64,000 nucleotides of DNA from Silanimonas sp021297925 (GTDB taxonomy: Bacteria; Pseudomonadota; Gammaproteobacteria; Xanthomonadales; Xanthomonadaceae), in assembly GCA_027532825.1 (NCBI GenBank), contig JAPZTL010000002.1, positions 310,001 to 374,000 of the forward strand, read 5' to 3'. Shown one piece after another: positions 21,785 through 30,434 of this stretch. The first letter of the stretch is position 1, and every line of letters begins with the position of its first letter. Position numbers and translations under genes: made by a program. The notes under the pieces were generated by a model. The model did not search any database. It was not told the origin of the DNA and worked only from the letters and a program-made list of their open reading frames with translations.

Positions 21785-24700
21785 TCAGTACACCTCGCGG
21801 GTGTGGATGGTCCGGCGGTCCCCTTGGTACACGCCGAAACCCACCCGCGCCGTCGGCGGCGCGGGGCCCGCGCCCGTCCAGTTGAACTGCAGCCACGACG
21901 GCAACGGCGGCGTCAGGTCCAGCACGCCCACGTTGCCTGCCCCGGGTGCGCGCAGCCACGGGGTCCAGTTGCCGCCCACCGCCATCGGCGCATAGCGCCG
22001 CCCCACTGGTCCCGGGATGCCGCAGCCCAGTCCGCTCGCGCCCGGCGAACCGCTGTCCTGCACGCAGGTCGCGGTGGGCACCAGCGCATCCGCCGCCACT
22101 GGATCGGTCAACGCCAACGGCGCCAGCACCGTGCAGCCATCGTCCGCATTCAGCACGAACGCGCTGCCGTCGAAGAACTCCGCGCGCATCGGCACCTGCA
22201 GGTCGATCAACTCCGGGCCGAAGGCGTTGTCCGCCACCACCCGCCCCCAGCGCTGCTGCTGGGGCAGGCCCGGCACCGCCGCGACCGGCACCACGAGCGG
22301 ATCGCAGACGCCGTCGGCATCGGGGTCATGGCAGGCACCGTCGCTGTCGGTCAGGTCGATGGCCGGGACACGGAACTCGAAGGACGGCTCGAAGGGCGGG
22401 ATCGGCGCGGCGGGTCTCGTATAGGTGAAGCGATCGCCGATGGGCGTCACGTCGATACGCCCCTCGCCATCGAAGCCGCCATCGGCCGGGGCCGAGGTGT
22501 TGCGGTCGACGGCCGCGGTGCCGCCGTCGGTCGTGCGGGACAGCGTGGCCGTCGTGGCCGCCGTGTTTACGGCCTGCCGGTTCGCAAGGCTGCCGGGCAG
22601 CCGCCAGAAGGCGCCGGCCGCGCCAGCGCCCACCACCTGAACGTAGTTGCGCGTGACGGCACCTTGGGCATTCAGGCCCGACACCGTCAGGATCGGGCGC
22701 TGGTCGTAGCCGAACTCCTGCCCGACATACGTGAAACCGCTTGAGGCACCCGGGCACGCCGCCCGAAGGGTCGGCACGTTTGGGCTTACCGCGAGGCGGG
22801 CCGCGGCGAAACGGCCGACCGGCCCGGTGTCGTCGCCGACGACATCGCCATCGACGCCGCCGTTGTCGACGAAATCCAGATAGGGCGAGGCCGACAAGCG
22901 CGGCCGGAGGCGGATGACGCCGACCTCGTCCCAGCGCAGCGATCCGCTCGATGCCCCGTTGGCGAAGGCGGCGTATCCGGAAACGACGACCGGGTCCGGG
23001 CTGATGCCGCCCGCCGGCGAGAGCAGCACCTCGTCGAATCGCACGCCCTCCGGCGAGCTTTCGCGTCCGAAGTTCAGCGTTGCGGCGCCCGACGCGTTCA
23101 GGGCGGTGACCGTCCCCGAGAAGGGCGTGCCGGCAGCGAGGAACACCAGGCGCGTCGCGTCCGTGGCTGTCGCCGTGGCGCTGTGCGGCGGGTCGAGCAC
23201 CAGCTGGAACCGTGCAGGCCGCGCGACGAACGGGTCGTCACCCGCGAGGACCAGGCCCGCGTCGCCGTTCGCGGACGTTCCCGAGTACCGGGCGTTCAGA
23301 CGCACCCGCCCGGCGTCCGGGTAGCGCAGCGTGACGTTCGCCTCGCCCTGCGCATCAAACGGAAGATCGAGCGATGTCCCCGGCGAGGCCGTTCCCAGCG
23401 GCGTGCCGTTGAGGCTCACCGACCGGGTGCCGGTGGCAGGATCGTCGTACGTCGACCAGAAGCCGATGCTTCGGGTCACCCCGGCGAAGAGCGGCACGCA
23501 GGCACCGCCGCCATCCCTCCGCACCGCCCGGATACGGCCTGTCACGACGGTATCGCTGACGTGGTCGGGAACCTCGACGGCCAAGCCGGCGTCCGTGGTG
23601 CTGATGTCGCAGGCCGAGGTGGCGTCGATGGCGCCCGCCCCGTTGCTGCAACTCGGCAGCAGCGACGGCGTCGGCGTCACGCTGCCGATGCCGAGCCGCA
23701 CCGTTTCGGGATTCGGCGGCCCGTCCGTGGTCGGCACCAGAATCGACACGGTCGTGCTGGTCTGCCCGACCGGGATGCTGAAGGGCACGCTGTTGCCCCC
23801 GGCGATGAGCGTGCCGCTCGCGCCCGCGCTCGACAGCGACGCACAGTCGGCGCTCGCGCAGGCGCGGATGGTCACCGCCTCCGCCGCGCAGGACACGGCA
23901 CTGCCATCGTGTTCGATCCGATAGCGCGACAGCGGCGTCGTGCAGGTCCGGCCGATGGTCATGTCGCGCTGCACATCGACTTGCGTGAGCTCGTCGTTGT
24001 AGAGCTTGACCTCATCGATGAGGCCGCGGAACGCCCGATCGGCGATCAGGCCGCAACCGCCACCGGTGGCCACGTCGCCGCCGATGGAAAAGTCGCAACC
24101 GCTGGGCGTGAGGGTTCCTTCCCAGCTGTTCGTGGCGGTGTCGAGGACGCCGTTGATGTAGATGCGCTGACGGGCGCTGCCGGCGACGGAACGGAAGGTG
24201 ATTGCGACATGGGTCCACTGGTTCAGGGCGATCTGCGCGTTCGACGTGAGTGAGCGCACGCCACCGCCCCACCACCAGAACAGGCGCTGGTTCGCGTCCA
24301 GGTGGAACTCGTAGTTCTGGTCATTGGAGAGCACCGAGTAGAGTCCGCCGGCGCCCGGTGCGGCAGTGGGATAGATCCACACCGACGCCGAGAACTCCTG
24401 CGCGTAGTCGAACAGGGCATTCGCGGGAACCTGAAGCACGGCGCGGCCGTCGAACTCCGCGGCATTGCAAAAGCTGCCGCTGACCGCAGTGAACTGCGAG
24501 GCGATCGTCGGGTTGGGCGCCGCAAGGTTCGTGCTCGTCGGGGCCGTGATGGTGCGGCGGAAGCCGTTGAGGCCGGTACCGCCACTGTCGATCACCTCGC
24601 CAGCGCTGCCGGTCAGGCTGCCGGCCAAGCCGTCGAGGCGGTAGTGCGTGTTCGCCGGGGCCAAGGCCGGGCGAAGCGCCACCAGACCGGTGCGGCCGGC

Positions 24701-25387
24701 CGCCGCCGCCAGCCCCGAGGACGATGCCGTCGCGCTGCGCGTGCCCGTGGCCCCCGTCGTCATGCGGGACTCCAGCATCATCGACAAAGCGACGCCCGAG
24801 GCCTGCGGGCGCAGCACGACCGACGCGACGTCGACGGTCTCCGCCATGCCCGCGGGCGGCAGCCAATCCTCGGTGGCACCCGGCATCGTGAAGGCACCGA
24901 CCAGTTGCGCCCCTCGGACGGTCGTCGTCAACGATGGGGCGGCATGGACGAATCCGGTGGCCGTCCCCTCGAAGGCCGAGGCGTCGATGGGCGTCGTGGT
25001 GTCGACCCCCATGAAGGCCACGATGCCGCCCGCCGAACCGCCATGGGCGGCCGCGAAATCAAACGAGTAACTGGCCACCGACGCGTCGCCCGCGGGCACC
25101 ACCCGGGCCAGCACGGCGAGGCGCGCGGCCCCGGTCGCCTGGTCCGAGAGCACGGTCCAACCGCTGGGCGTGGTGAATGCCGGGGGCGTGGTGGCCGGCG
25201 CCAGCGGCACGACGCTGATCGCGGCCACGAGCACGTCGCCGGTGCTGGTGCCGGCCGGCTTCGGCAGCAGCAACTCCCCGCTCCAAGCACCGCCCTGCGT
25301 GCTGGCGCGGACCGAGATCTGTCCCGAAACGAGCGCCGGCCCCATGGCGAGGACGAGCAGCAGCAAGAGACGAAGCCCCGGGTTCAT
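21785..25387 (-). CDS. mshQ: MSHA biogenesis protein MshQ (LamG/DUF6701 adhesin-like)
   Basis: Very large secreted protein closing the MSHA pilus locus. The ATG at 25387 is chosen because it overlaps the mshP stop (ATGA) and starts a clean signal peptide (MNPGLRLLLLLVLAMG); the frame is open upstream, but only as an Arg/Gly-rich shadow of mshP. 1200 aa. A beta-rich N-terminal domain (residues about 20-240) is followed by a LamG/concanavalin-like domain (about 245-475) and a long C-terminal region of MshQ/DUF6701 type (about 590-1200). Role as pilus-associated adhesin is inferred from the family; MshQ has no proven biochemical activity. Confidence 0.88.
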   Translation of the reverse strand: MNPGLRLLLLLVLAMGPALVSGQISVRASTQGGAWSGELLLPKPAGTSTGDVLVAAISVVPLAPATTPPAFTTPSGWTVLSDQATGAARLAVLARVVPAGDASVASYSFDFAAAHGGSAGGIVAFMGVDTTTPIDASAFEGTATGFVHAAPSLTTTVRGAQLVGAFTMPGATEDWLPPAGMAETVDVASVVLRPQASGVALSMMLESRMTTGATGTRSATASSSGLAAAAGRTGLVALRPALAPANTHYRLDGLAGSLTGSAGEVIDSGGTGLNGFRRTITAPTSTNLAAPNPTIASQFTAVSGSFCNAAEFDGRAVLQVPANALFDYAQEFSASVWIYPTAAPGAGGLYSVLSNDQNYEFHLDANQRLFWWWGGGVRSLTSNAQIALNQWTHVAITFRSVAGSARQRIYINGVLDTATNSWEGTLTPSGCDFSIGGDVATGGGCGLIADRAFRGLIDEVKLYNDELTQVDVQRDMTIGRTCTTPLSRYRIEHDGSAVSCAAEAVTIRACASADCASLSSAGASGTLIAGGNSVPFSIPVGQTSTTVSILVPTTDGPPNPETVRLGIGSVTPTPSLLPSCSNGAGAIDATSACDISTTDAGLAVEVPDHVSDTVVTGRIRAVRRDGGGACVPLFAGVTRSIGFWSTYDDPATGTRSVSLNGTPLGTASPGTSLDLPFDAQGEANVTLRYPDAGRVRLNARYSGTSANGDAGLVLAGDDPFVARPARFQLVLDPPHSATATATDATRLVFLAAGTPFSGTVTALNASGAATLNFGRESSPEGVRFDEVLLSPAGGISPDPVVVSGYAAFANGASSGSLRWDEVGVIRLRPRLSASPYLDFVDNGGVDGDVVGDDTGPVGRFAAARLAVSPNVPTLRAACPGASSGFTYVGQEFGYDQRPILTVSGLNAQGAVTRNYVQVVGAGAAGAFWRLPGSLANRQAVNTAATTATLSRTTDGGTAAVDRNTSAPADGGFDGEGRIDVTPIGDRFTYTRPAAPIPPFEPSFEFRVPAIDLTDSDGACHDPDADGVCDPLVVPVAAVPGLPQQQRWGRVVADNAFGPELIDLQVPMRAEFFDGSAFVLNADDGCTVLAPLALTDPVAADALVPTATCVQDSGSPGASGLGCGIPGPVGRRYAPMAVGGNWTPWLRAPGAGNVGVLDLTPPLPSWLQFNWTGAGPAPPTARVGFGVYQGDRRTIHTREVY

Positions 25388-25770
25388 TGCGTCACCGTGG
25401 CGCGGACCGAACGGGAGACCAGCGTGCTGTCCGCGAAGCTCCCGCTCGCGGCGCGGGCCGTCAGCCGGTAGATGGTGTAGGTCGTTGGCGCCTCGTCGGC
25501 GGCGAAGGCCGTGCATTCCAACGTGACGTCGAATCCCTCGAGGGTGAGCGAGGCAGGCACCGCGGCGCAGCCGCCCGCCAGGGCGCGGGCGATGGCGACT
25601 TCGAGACCCGAATCGGCCGCCGCCAGCGCGCGACTGCCCTCGAGCGCCAGAACCGTGCTGCGGCTGCGGACGCTCAGCGACAGCACGGCCGCGAGCACGA
25701 TGAGCAGCGCGAGCGCGATCACGAAGATCGCCGCGACGAGGCTGAAACCCTGCTGGTGGGAGGCGTTCAT
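25384..25770 (-). CDS. mshP: MSHA biogenesis protein MshP (PilX/GspK-like minor pilin)
   Basis: 128-aa minor pilin-like protein. N-terminal class III-type leader MNASHQQGF followed by a hydrophobic helix (SLVAAIFVIALALLIVLAAV). It lacks the usual Glu5 of pilins, as MshP/PilX-type proteins often do. It overlaps mshO and mshQ by four bases each. Probably part of the initiating tip complex of the MSHA pilus (inference). Confidence 0.9.
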   Translation of the reverse strand: MNASHQQGFSLVAAIFVIALALLIVLAAVLSLSVRSRSTVLALEGSRALAAADSGLEVAIARALAGGCAAVPASLTLEGFDVTLECTAFAADEAPTTYTIYRLTARAASGSFADSTLVSRSVRATVTQ

Positions 25771-26594
25771 GGCTGGTTCGGCACGTGGACGGACTTGAGC
25801 AGGCTCAGGGTCTCGCCGTCCCGGGTGAGCCCGATCTGCAGCGTGGCGAGGCCTTGGCGGCTCGCGTCGCCGGCGGTGTAGCGGAACACGCAGAGGCCGA
25901 CGCCCTCCGCCATCACGCCGGCGCCACCCGGCGGCGGCACCTGCTGGACGGCCGTCGGCGCGTAGCCGGCATGCCGGTACAGCACGCCGTCCGCACCGCA
26001 GCGGTACTGCACCGCCTCGGTGACGACGTACACGCGCTGCGCGGGCGACCGGAACGGAAAGCGGAAGCCGGGATCGAGCACCACGCGGCTCGTCGTGCTG
26101 CCCGCCCCCACCGTGGCGCGGTTGTCGCCGGCCCAGGCATTGGCCTGCGGGCCGGTGGACGCGAGGTTGTAGACCACGGCCCACTGCCCGGCCGCCGGCG
26201 CCTCGGCCAGCGGCGCCATCATCCCGAAGCTGGTGTCGGCGACGGCGAAATCGAGCGGATCGGTGGTGTCCGGGGTGCTCGGCACCGCCGCGGCGACCGC
26301 CCGGTAGCGGCCTGCCGAGGGCGCCAGCAGCAGTTCGATGGCGCGACCGTCGGCACTGGCACGGATGCTGTTCGGCAAGGCAAGGCGAAGGTCGCGCGTC
26401 ATGCGCGCCATCACCTGGTCGGCGGCGTCGGCCAGACGCACGCGGCGCTGCACGTCGGCACTGGCATCGATCGGCTGCCGGAGGATCGCGGCGGTCACGA
26501 GCGACAGGACTGCCAACAGCACGATCACGATCACCAGTTCCACGAGCGTGAAGCCACCGTTGGAAGAGCCCCGGGCGGGATGCGGGCGCGCCAT
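25767..26594 (-). CDS. mshO: MSHA minor pilin MshO
   Basis: 275-aa pilin-like protein with prepilin leader ending GGFTLVELVIVIVLL; cleavage expected before Phe by prepilin peptidase, with Glu5 present. The globular domain has paired cysteines (YRCGADGVLY and GLCVFRY). Position between mshD and mshP and size match MshO, a PilW-like minor pilin. Confidence 0.92.
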   Translation of the reverse strand: MARPHPARGSSNGGFTLVELVIVIVLLAVLSLVTAAILRQPIDASADVQRRVRLADAADQVMARMTRDLRLALPNSIRASADGRAIELLLAPSAGRYRAVAAAVPSTPDTTDPLDFAVADTSFGMMAPLAEAPAAGQWAVVYNLASTGPQANAWAGDNRATVGAGSTTSRVVLDPGFRFPFRSPAQRVYVVTEAVQYRCGADGVLYRHAGYAPTAVQQVPPPGGAGVMAEGVGLCVFRYTAGDASRQGLATLQIGLTRDGETLSLLKSVHVPNQP

Positions 26595-27052
26595 CAGTAC
26601 TGCGCCCTCAGGCCGGCGAGGCGCACGTCGATGCCGCCATCGGCATGGGTCACGCGGATCTCGATGCGTCGCGTGGTGGCGCCGCCCACCGTGGCCGGCG
26701 GGCCGACGGTCGCGCTGACGCGGTAGCGCGACAGGCCCGGCAACCCGTTGCCGGCGGGATCGGTGGGGGCCGCCTCGGTGGCGAGGCAGGTGAAGTCGGC
26801 GACGTCGTCCCAGAGCGCGCGGTTCGCCGTGCAGCCCTCGTCGATGCCGTCCGGGTCCGCATAGGCTTTCAGCAGCCCCTCGTCGAGGTAGCCCTCGGCG
26901 ATGTAGAGCGCCTGGGTCTGCAGCACGGGCGCGGCGCTGCGCCCGCCAAGCTGCGCCACCAGGCCGATGATCGCGAGGATCGCGATCGACAGCAGGACGA
27001 TCGTGACCACGATCTCCAGCAGGGTGAAACCGCGGGCGCGCTCAGCGGACAA
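26594..27052 (-). CDS. mshD: MSHA minor pilin MshD (TTG start)
   Basis: 152-aa prepilin with ARGFTLLEIVVTIVLL at its N-terminus. I place the start at a TTG (27052-27050): it gives a short leader MSAERARG typical of class III pilins and follows a GGAGA ribosome site by 6 nt. An ATG at 27109 is also in frame but would overlap mshC by 68 bp and give an atypical 27-residue leader. Its stop overlaps the mshO start by one base. Minor pilin of the MSHA fibre, by family. Confidence 0.88.
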   Translation of the reverse strand: MSAERARGFTLLEIVVTIVLLSIAILAIIGLVAQLGGRSAAPVLQTQALYIAEGYLDEGLLKAYADPDGIDEGCTANRALWDDVADFTCLATEAAPTDPAGNGLPGLSRYRVSATVGPPATVGGATTRRIEIRVTHADGGIDVRLAGLRAQY

Positions 27053-27557
27053 GGCCGGTCTCCGGATCGACCACGAGGCTGCGGCCCGCGACGACCGCCG
27101 TACCCCCACCGCCCACCGGAAGGCCCTGCGCGTCGAAGACGATGGTCAGCCCCTGCGTCACCTCCACGCCGCCGCTGGCCGTCGCCTCGAAGTCCCCGCC
27201 GGCCGGGCTGGGAATCGCCACGGTGAAGGGCTGGTCGGATGGACCGCAACTGGTGTCGCTGCCGCCGGAACGGCGCCGCAGGGCGTAGCCCCCGCCACCG
27301 GCCGTGTGGATCTCGACCTCGATCTCGCACCCGCTCGCCACGGCGAGGCGCTGGGCATAGCGCAGCGCCGAGGCGGTCTGCTCGGCGAAGGCGCTGGACC
27401 GGAAGCTGCCCTCGAAGAGGCGCGGCAGGGCGACGGCGGCGATCGCACCCAGCAACACCAGGACGATGACGAGTTCGATCAGCGTGAACCCGGCATGGCC
27501 GGCTCTCGCGGCGCCTGCACGACGGACGGGAGGGATCCGGAAGTAGACGGGGGGCAT
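27042..27557 (-). CDS. mshC: MSHA minor pilin MshC (GspH/FimT-like)
   Basis: 171-aa prepilin-like protein with GHAGFTLIELVIVLVLLGAIAAVALP, so Glu5 is present. The start at 27557 (MPPVYFRIPP) is the last ATG before the leader; the open frame upstream is Arg/Pro-rich and unlike protein. GspH/FimT-type beta domain with one pair of Cys (SGCEIEVEI and TSCGPSD). Third pilin gene of the run, behind a hairpin at 27594-27621. Confidence 0.9.
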   Translation of the reverse strand: MPPVYFRIPPVRRAGAARAGHAGFTLIELVIVLVLLGAIAAVALPRLFEGSFRSSAFAEQTASALRYAQRLAVASGCEIEVEIHTAGGGGYALRRRSGGSDTSCGPSDQPFTVAIPSPAGGDFEATASGGVEVTQGLTIVFDAQGLPVGGGGTAVVAGRSLVVDPETGLVR

Positions 27558-27593
27558 GGCGACAGGCTTCCCGATCGGACGCCATAAACGCAA

Positions 27594-27621
27594 GGAGGCG
27601 GCAGGTCGCCCTGCCGCCCCC
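27594..27621 (-). terminator. Hairpin after the second pilin gene
   Basis: A 12-bp stem with one G-U pair (27594-27605 with 27610-27621) and a four-base loop (GCGA on the transcribed strand), followed on the minus strand by TTGCGTTTAT. It sits between the pilin stop (27655) and mshC, so it could cut or attenuate transcription, making major pilin mRNA more abundant than minor-pilin mRNA. Confidence 0.65.
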
Positions 27622-27654
27622 GGTGCGGGACGCGTCCGCCGGTGGCGGGCGCGA

Positions 27655-28068
27655 TCAGGGCGTGCCGGCGCGGACGGCGGTGAAGGTGACGGTGCCCGGA
27701 ACGCGGGCGCGGGCCAGCGTGCAGGTGGCCGTGGTGCCGTTGCCGGCGCCGATGGTCGCCGCCGTGATGGTGTAACCCGTGAGCGACGTCCCCGAGTTCT
27801 GCAGGACGCCGGCGGCGCCGGTGGCGCCCTGGCAGGTGCTGATCGCACTACACTGGTTGGTCGCAGCAGGAGTATGGTTGTTCACCGCGCACTCGGCGTA
27901 GTTGATGTTCATCGCCGAGGTGATGGCCGCGGCCGTGGCATTCCGCTGGGCGAGCAGCGCGTCCTCCTCGAGGTTCACGAAGCGAGGCACCGCGATGGCG
28001 GCGAGCACGCCGAGCAGCACGATGACGATCACGAGTTCGATCAGCGTGAAGCCGTTCTGGTTCTTCAT
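27655..28068 (-). CDS. MSHA-type prepilin (MshA/MshB-like), second of a pair
   Basis: 137-aa type IV prepilin with a six-residue leader (MKNQNG) and FTLIELVIVIVLLGVLAAIAVP, Glu5 present. The C-terminal domain has Cys residues (YAECAV, QCSAISTC, TCTLARAR) for at least one disulfide. Follows the other pilin gene by 15 bp and is followed by a hairpin. It could be mshA or mshB; the Vibrio order does not decide it. Confidence 0.85.
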   Translation of the reverse strand: MKNQNGFTLIELVIVIVLLGVLAAIAVPRFVNLEEDALLAQRNATAAAITSAMNINYAECAVNNHTPAATNQCSAISTCQGATGAAGVLQNSGTSLTGYTITAATIGAGNGTTATCTLARARVPGTVTFTAVRAGTP

Positions 28069-28083
28069 GGGATGCTCCCTCGA

Positions 28084-28542
28084 TCAGCAGCCGGTGATGT
28101 TGCGGGTGATGATGGGCGTACTACCGGCCGCCGCGGGCCGGACGTAGGTGACGGCACAGGTTGCGATGCCATCGATGCTGATCGCGAGGGTGGTGGCACT
28201 CGTGTTCGAGAACGCGTAGCGAGGCGAGAGATTGTCGAACAGCGCGGTCATCGCCGCCTGGGTAGCATCCGGATAGCCGAAAACCGTGTTCACGAAGCCG
28301 CCGGGGCCCGGGCCGTCGATGTCAAGGAAGCCCGTGGCGTTGTCCGACTCGCCCAAGGCGGCCGACTTGGCATAGACGATGTTCGCGCCGGAGCGGACGG
28401 AGTTGAACAACGAGTCGACGACGGCGATCCGCGCCTCGCGCTGCAGGGAAATGAACCTCGGGACCGCGAGCGCGGCGAGGATGCCGAGGACGACGATCAC
28501 GATGACCAGTTCGATGAGGGTGAAGCCGGATTGACGACGCAT
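28084..28542 (-). CDS. mshA: MSHA major pilin-like protein MshA
   Basis: 152-aa type IV prepilin, leader MRRQSG and FTLIELVIVIVVLGILAALAVPRF with Glu5. MshA-type features are an ALAVPRFISLQREAR alpha-1 helix, VNTVFGYPDA in the middle, and a C-terminal disulfide pair (TCAVTY and the final Cys). Forms the fibre subunit of the mannose-sensitive hemagglutinin pilus by family. It lies at the head of the pilin gene run, behind 140 bp of non-coding DNA that may hold its own promoter. Confidence 0.85.
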   Translation of the reverse strand: MRRQSGFTLIELVIVIVVLGILAALAVPRFISLQREARIAVVDSLFNSVRSGANIVYAKSAALGESDNATGFLDIDGPGPGGFVNTVFGYPDATQAAMTALFDNLSPRYAFSNTSATTLAISIDGIATCAVTYVRPAAAGSTPIITRNITGC

Positions 28543-28682
28543 CGGGGAAGCACCTGGGTGGAGTTGGAGGGGCGCGCCGGAGCGGGGTCGCGGCCCTCAT
28601 AGCAACTGCAGCATACGCCCCCGATCCGGAAAGAAACCCCCGCGGAACGGGCAAACGTGTGAAAGCTTGTCAGGCTAGGGCA
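28543..28682 (-). other. Non-coding stretch between mshF-like gene and pilin gene
   Basis: About 140 bp without a gene. On the minus strand it holds a short GC stem (CCCG-TTCCG-CGGG) followed by GGTTTCTTT, a weak terminator for the upstream genes, and then TATGCT about 68 bases before the pilin ATG as a possible -10. No convincing -35 or sigma-54 box is seen. Confidence 0.3.
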
Positions 28683-29204
28683 TCACGGATCGCCGTGCGG
28701 CGGCCTGGAGACCAGCCGCAGGTCGCGCGCCAGGCCCGGGGTCGGGCTGTCCGCCGCGTCGAGGACGAGTTCGACCCGCCAGCGCCGCTCGCCGCCGGGG
28801 AGCCACTCGGCGCGGTAGACCAGTTCACCCCGGGCCCGGTCGAACCGCCATCGCTCGCGCAGACCGGCAGCGACGGCCTCCGCGTCGTAGGGCGGCAGCC
28901 CCGGCGCGACCGGCGAACCGCCCGACGCCCCCCACTGGCGGGGATCCTGCCCCTCCAGCGCCCTGAGGCCCTTGGGGCCCTCGCGCGCGAGCACCCGCTG
29001 CGCCTCCAGCCAGACGAGGTTGCGCAGGTTGGTCTCGGCCAGCTCGAGGGCCGTCCGTTCGCTTTCGTTGACGACGTCCACGCCGGCCCGCCCGAACATC
29101 CCGATCAGGGCGACGACCACGACGAGCGTGCCCGACCAGGCGGCCTTGCCCCACCACCGCGAGTGGGGCAGACGACGTTCCGCGGCGGCGCCGGGGCTCG
29201 CCAT
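28683..29204 (-). CDS. mshF: MshF-like MSHA biogenesis protein
   Basis: 173-aa protein with an N-terminal cytoplasmic basic stretch, one membrane helix (TLVVVVALIGMFGRAGV, about residues 25-41) and a periplasmic helical/beta domain. Sequence similarity within MshF is weak; the call rests on position right after mshG (2 bp) and topology. Start at 29204 gives MASPGAAAERRLPHSRWW; the open frame upstream is a shadow of mshG. Confidence 0.7.
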   Translation of the reverse strand: MASPGAAAERRLPHSRWWGKAAWSGTLVVVVALIGMFGRAGVDVVNESERTALELAETNLRNLVWLEAQRVLAREGPKGLRALEGQDPRQWGASGGSPVAPGLPPYDAEAVAAGLRERWRFDRARGELVYRAEWLPGGERRWRVELVLDAADSPTPGLARDLRLVSRPPHGDP

Positions 29205-29206
29205 CG

Positions 29207-30430
29207 CTACTGCCGGGCCAGCTTGACGAGGTCCCACATCGGGAGCAGCACGCCGAGCGCGAGGATGAAGACGATCACGGCGACGATGAGCGTCACCGCC
29301 GGCTGCAGCAGGTCGTTGAGGTGGCGCACGTCGTAGTCGACCTCGCGCTCGTAGAAGTCGGCCACCTCGACCAGCATCTCGTCGATCTGGCCGGTCTCCT
29401 CGCCCACCGACAGCATCTGCAGGACGAGGGGAGTGAAACAGGCTTGGCCGGCGGCCGCCCGCGCGAGGCCCTCGCCGCGCTCGATCGCGCCGCGCATGCC
29501 GAGCAGTTGGCGCGCGATCGCCTCGTTGTCCACAGCCAAAGCCACGACCGACAGCGCCTGCAGCACCGGCACGCCGGATCGGGTCGCCATCGCGAACGCC
29601 CGGGCGAAGCGGGCGAGCGTGGCGCGCTGGACGATCGAGCCGATGACGGGAAGCTTCAAAAGGAATCCGTGCCAAACCAAGCGTCCTCGTGGCGTCCTGA
29701 CCCAAAAGACAAACCAAACGACGCCCCCAACCGCCGAAAGCAGCAATGCCAGCCACCACGAACTGACGAAATCCGAGATGCCGATGATGATGCGCGTGGG
29801 CAGCGGCAGCTCGACCTCGAAGGCGCCATAGAGCTTCGAGAACTGCGGAATGACCTCGGACATCAGGATGAAGATCGCCAGCGCCACGAACACCAGCACG
29901 ATGGCCGGGTAACGCACCGCGCTCTTGACCTGTTCGACGACCTTCTGCTCGCGTTCCAGATGCTGGTTGAGACGCAGGAAAGCCTCGTCGATGCGACCGC
30001 TCTCCTCGCCGACGCGGATGATCGCGACGAACAGCGACCCGAAGATGCGTGGATGCCGGGCCATCGCCGTCGCGAGGTCGCGGCCGGCCTCGAGCTCCTC
30101 GAGCATCGCCATCATCGCCTTGCCGAGCACCCGGTTGCGAGAGGTATGGGCGAGCCGTCGGAACGCCTGGGTGATCGGCACGCCGGCGCGGCTGAGGGCG
30201 TACATCTGTCGGGTGAAGAGGACGAGGTCGACGCGCGACGGGAGGCCGAGCCAGAGCCGGGCGGCGAGGTCGTCGATGACCGAGGAACGCTCGGCGCGCT
30301 CGTCGATGGTCAGCGGCACGAGCCCGATGCTGCCGAGCTGCCGGGCGACGGCATCGGCGGAAAGCCCATCGACCGTGCCCTGGACGGCACGGCCCTGGCC
30401 GTCACGGGCGGTGTAAGCGTACGTCGGCAT
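29207..30430 (-). CDS. mshG: MSHA inner-membrane platform protein MshG (type II secretion F family)
   Basis: Inner-membrane platform protein of the pilus assembly machine, partner of the MshE ATPase. 407 aa with two T2SSF repeats (about residues 70-190 and 270-395) and three membrane helices. The repeat motif is seen in FTRQMYALSRAGVPITQAF and FARAFAMATRSGVPVLQAL. Lies 4 bp downstream of mshE. Confidence 0.94.
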   Translation of the reverse strand: MPTYAYTARDGQGRAVQGTVDGLSADAVARQLGSIGLVPLTIDERAERSSVIDDLAARLWLGLPSRVDLVLFTRQMYALSRAGVPITQAFRRLAHTSRNRVLGKAMMAMLEELEAGRDLATAMARHPRIFGSLFVAIIRVGEESGRIDEAFLRLNQHLEREQKVVEQVKSAVRYPAIVLVFVALAIFILMSEVIPQFSKLYGAFEVELPLPTRIIIGISDFVSSWWLALLLSAVGGVVWFVFWVRTPRGRLVWHGFLLKLPVIGSIVQRATLARFARAFAMATRSGVPVLQALSVVALAVDNEAIARQLLGMRGAIERGEGLARAAAGQACFTPLVLQMLSVGEETGQIDEMLVEVADFYEREVDYDVRHLNDLLQPAVTLIVAVIVFILALGVLLPMWDLVKLARQ

Positions 30431-30434
30431 GGCG

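Noticed and set aside
28595..28625. Sigma-54 promoter in front of the pilin gene
   Set aside because: GG and GC elements with the required spacing are not present.
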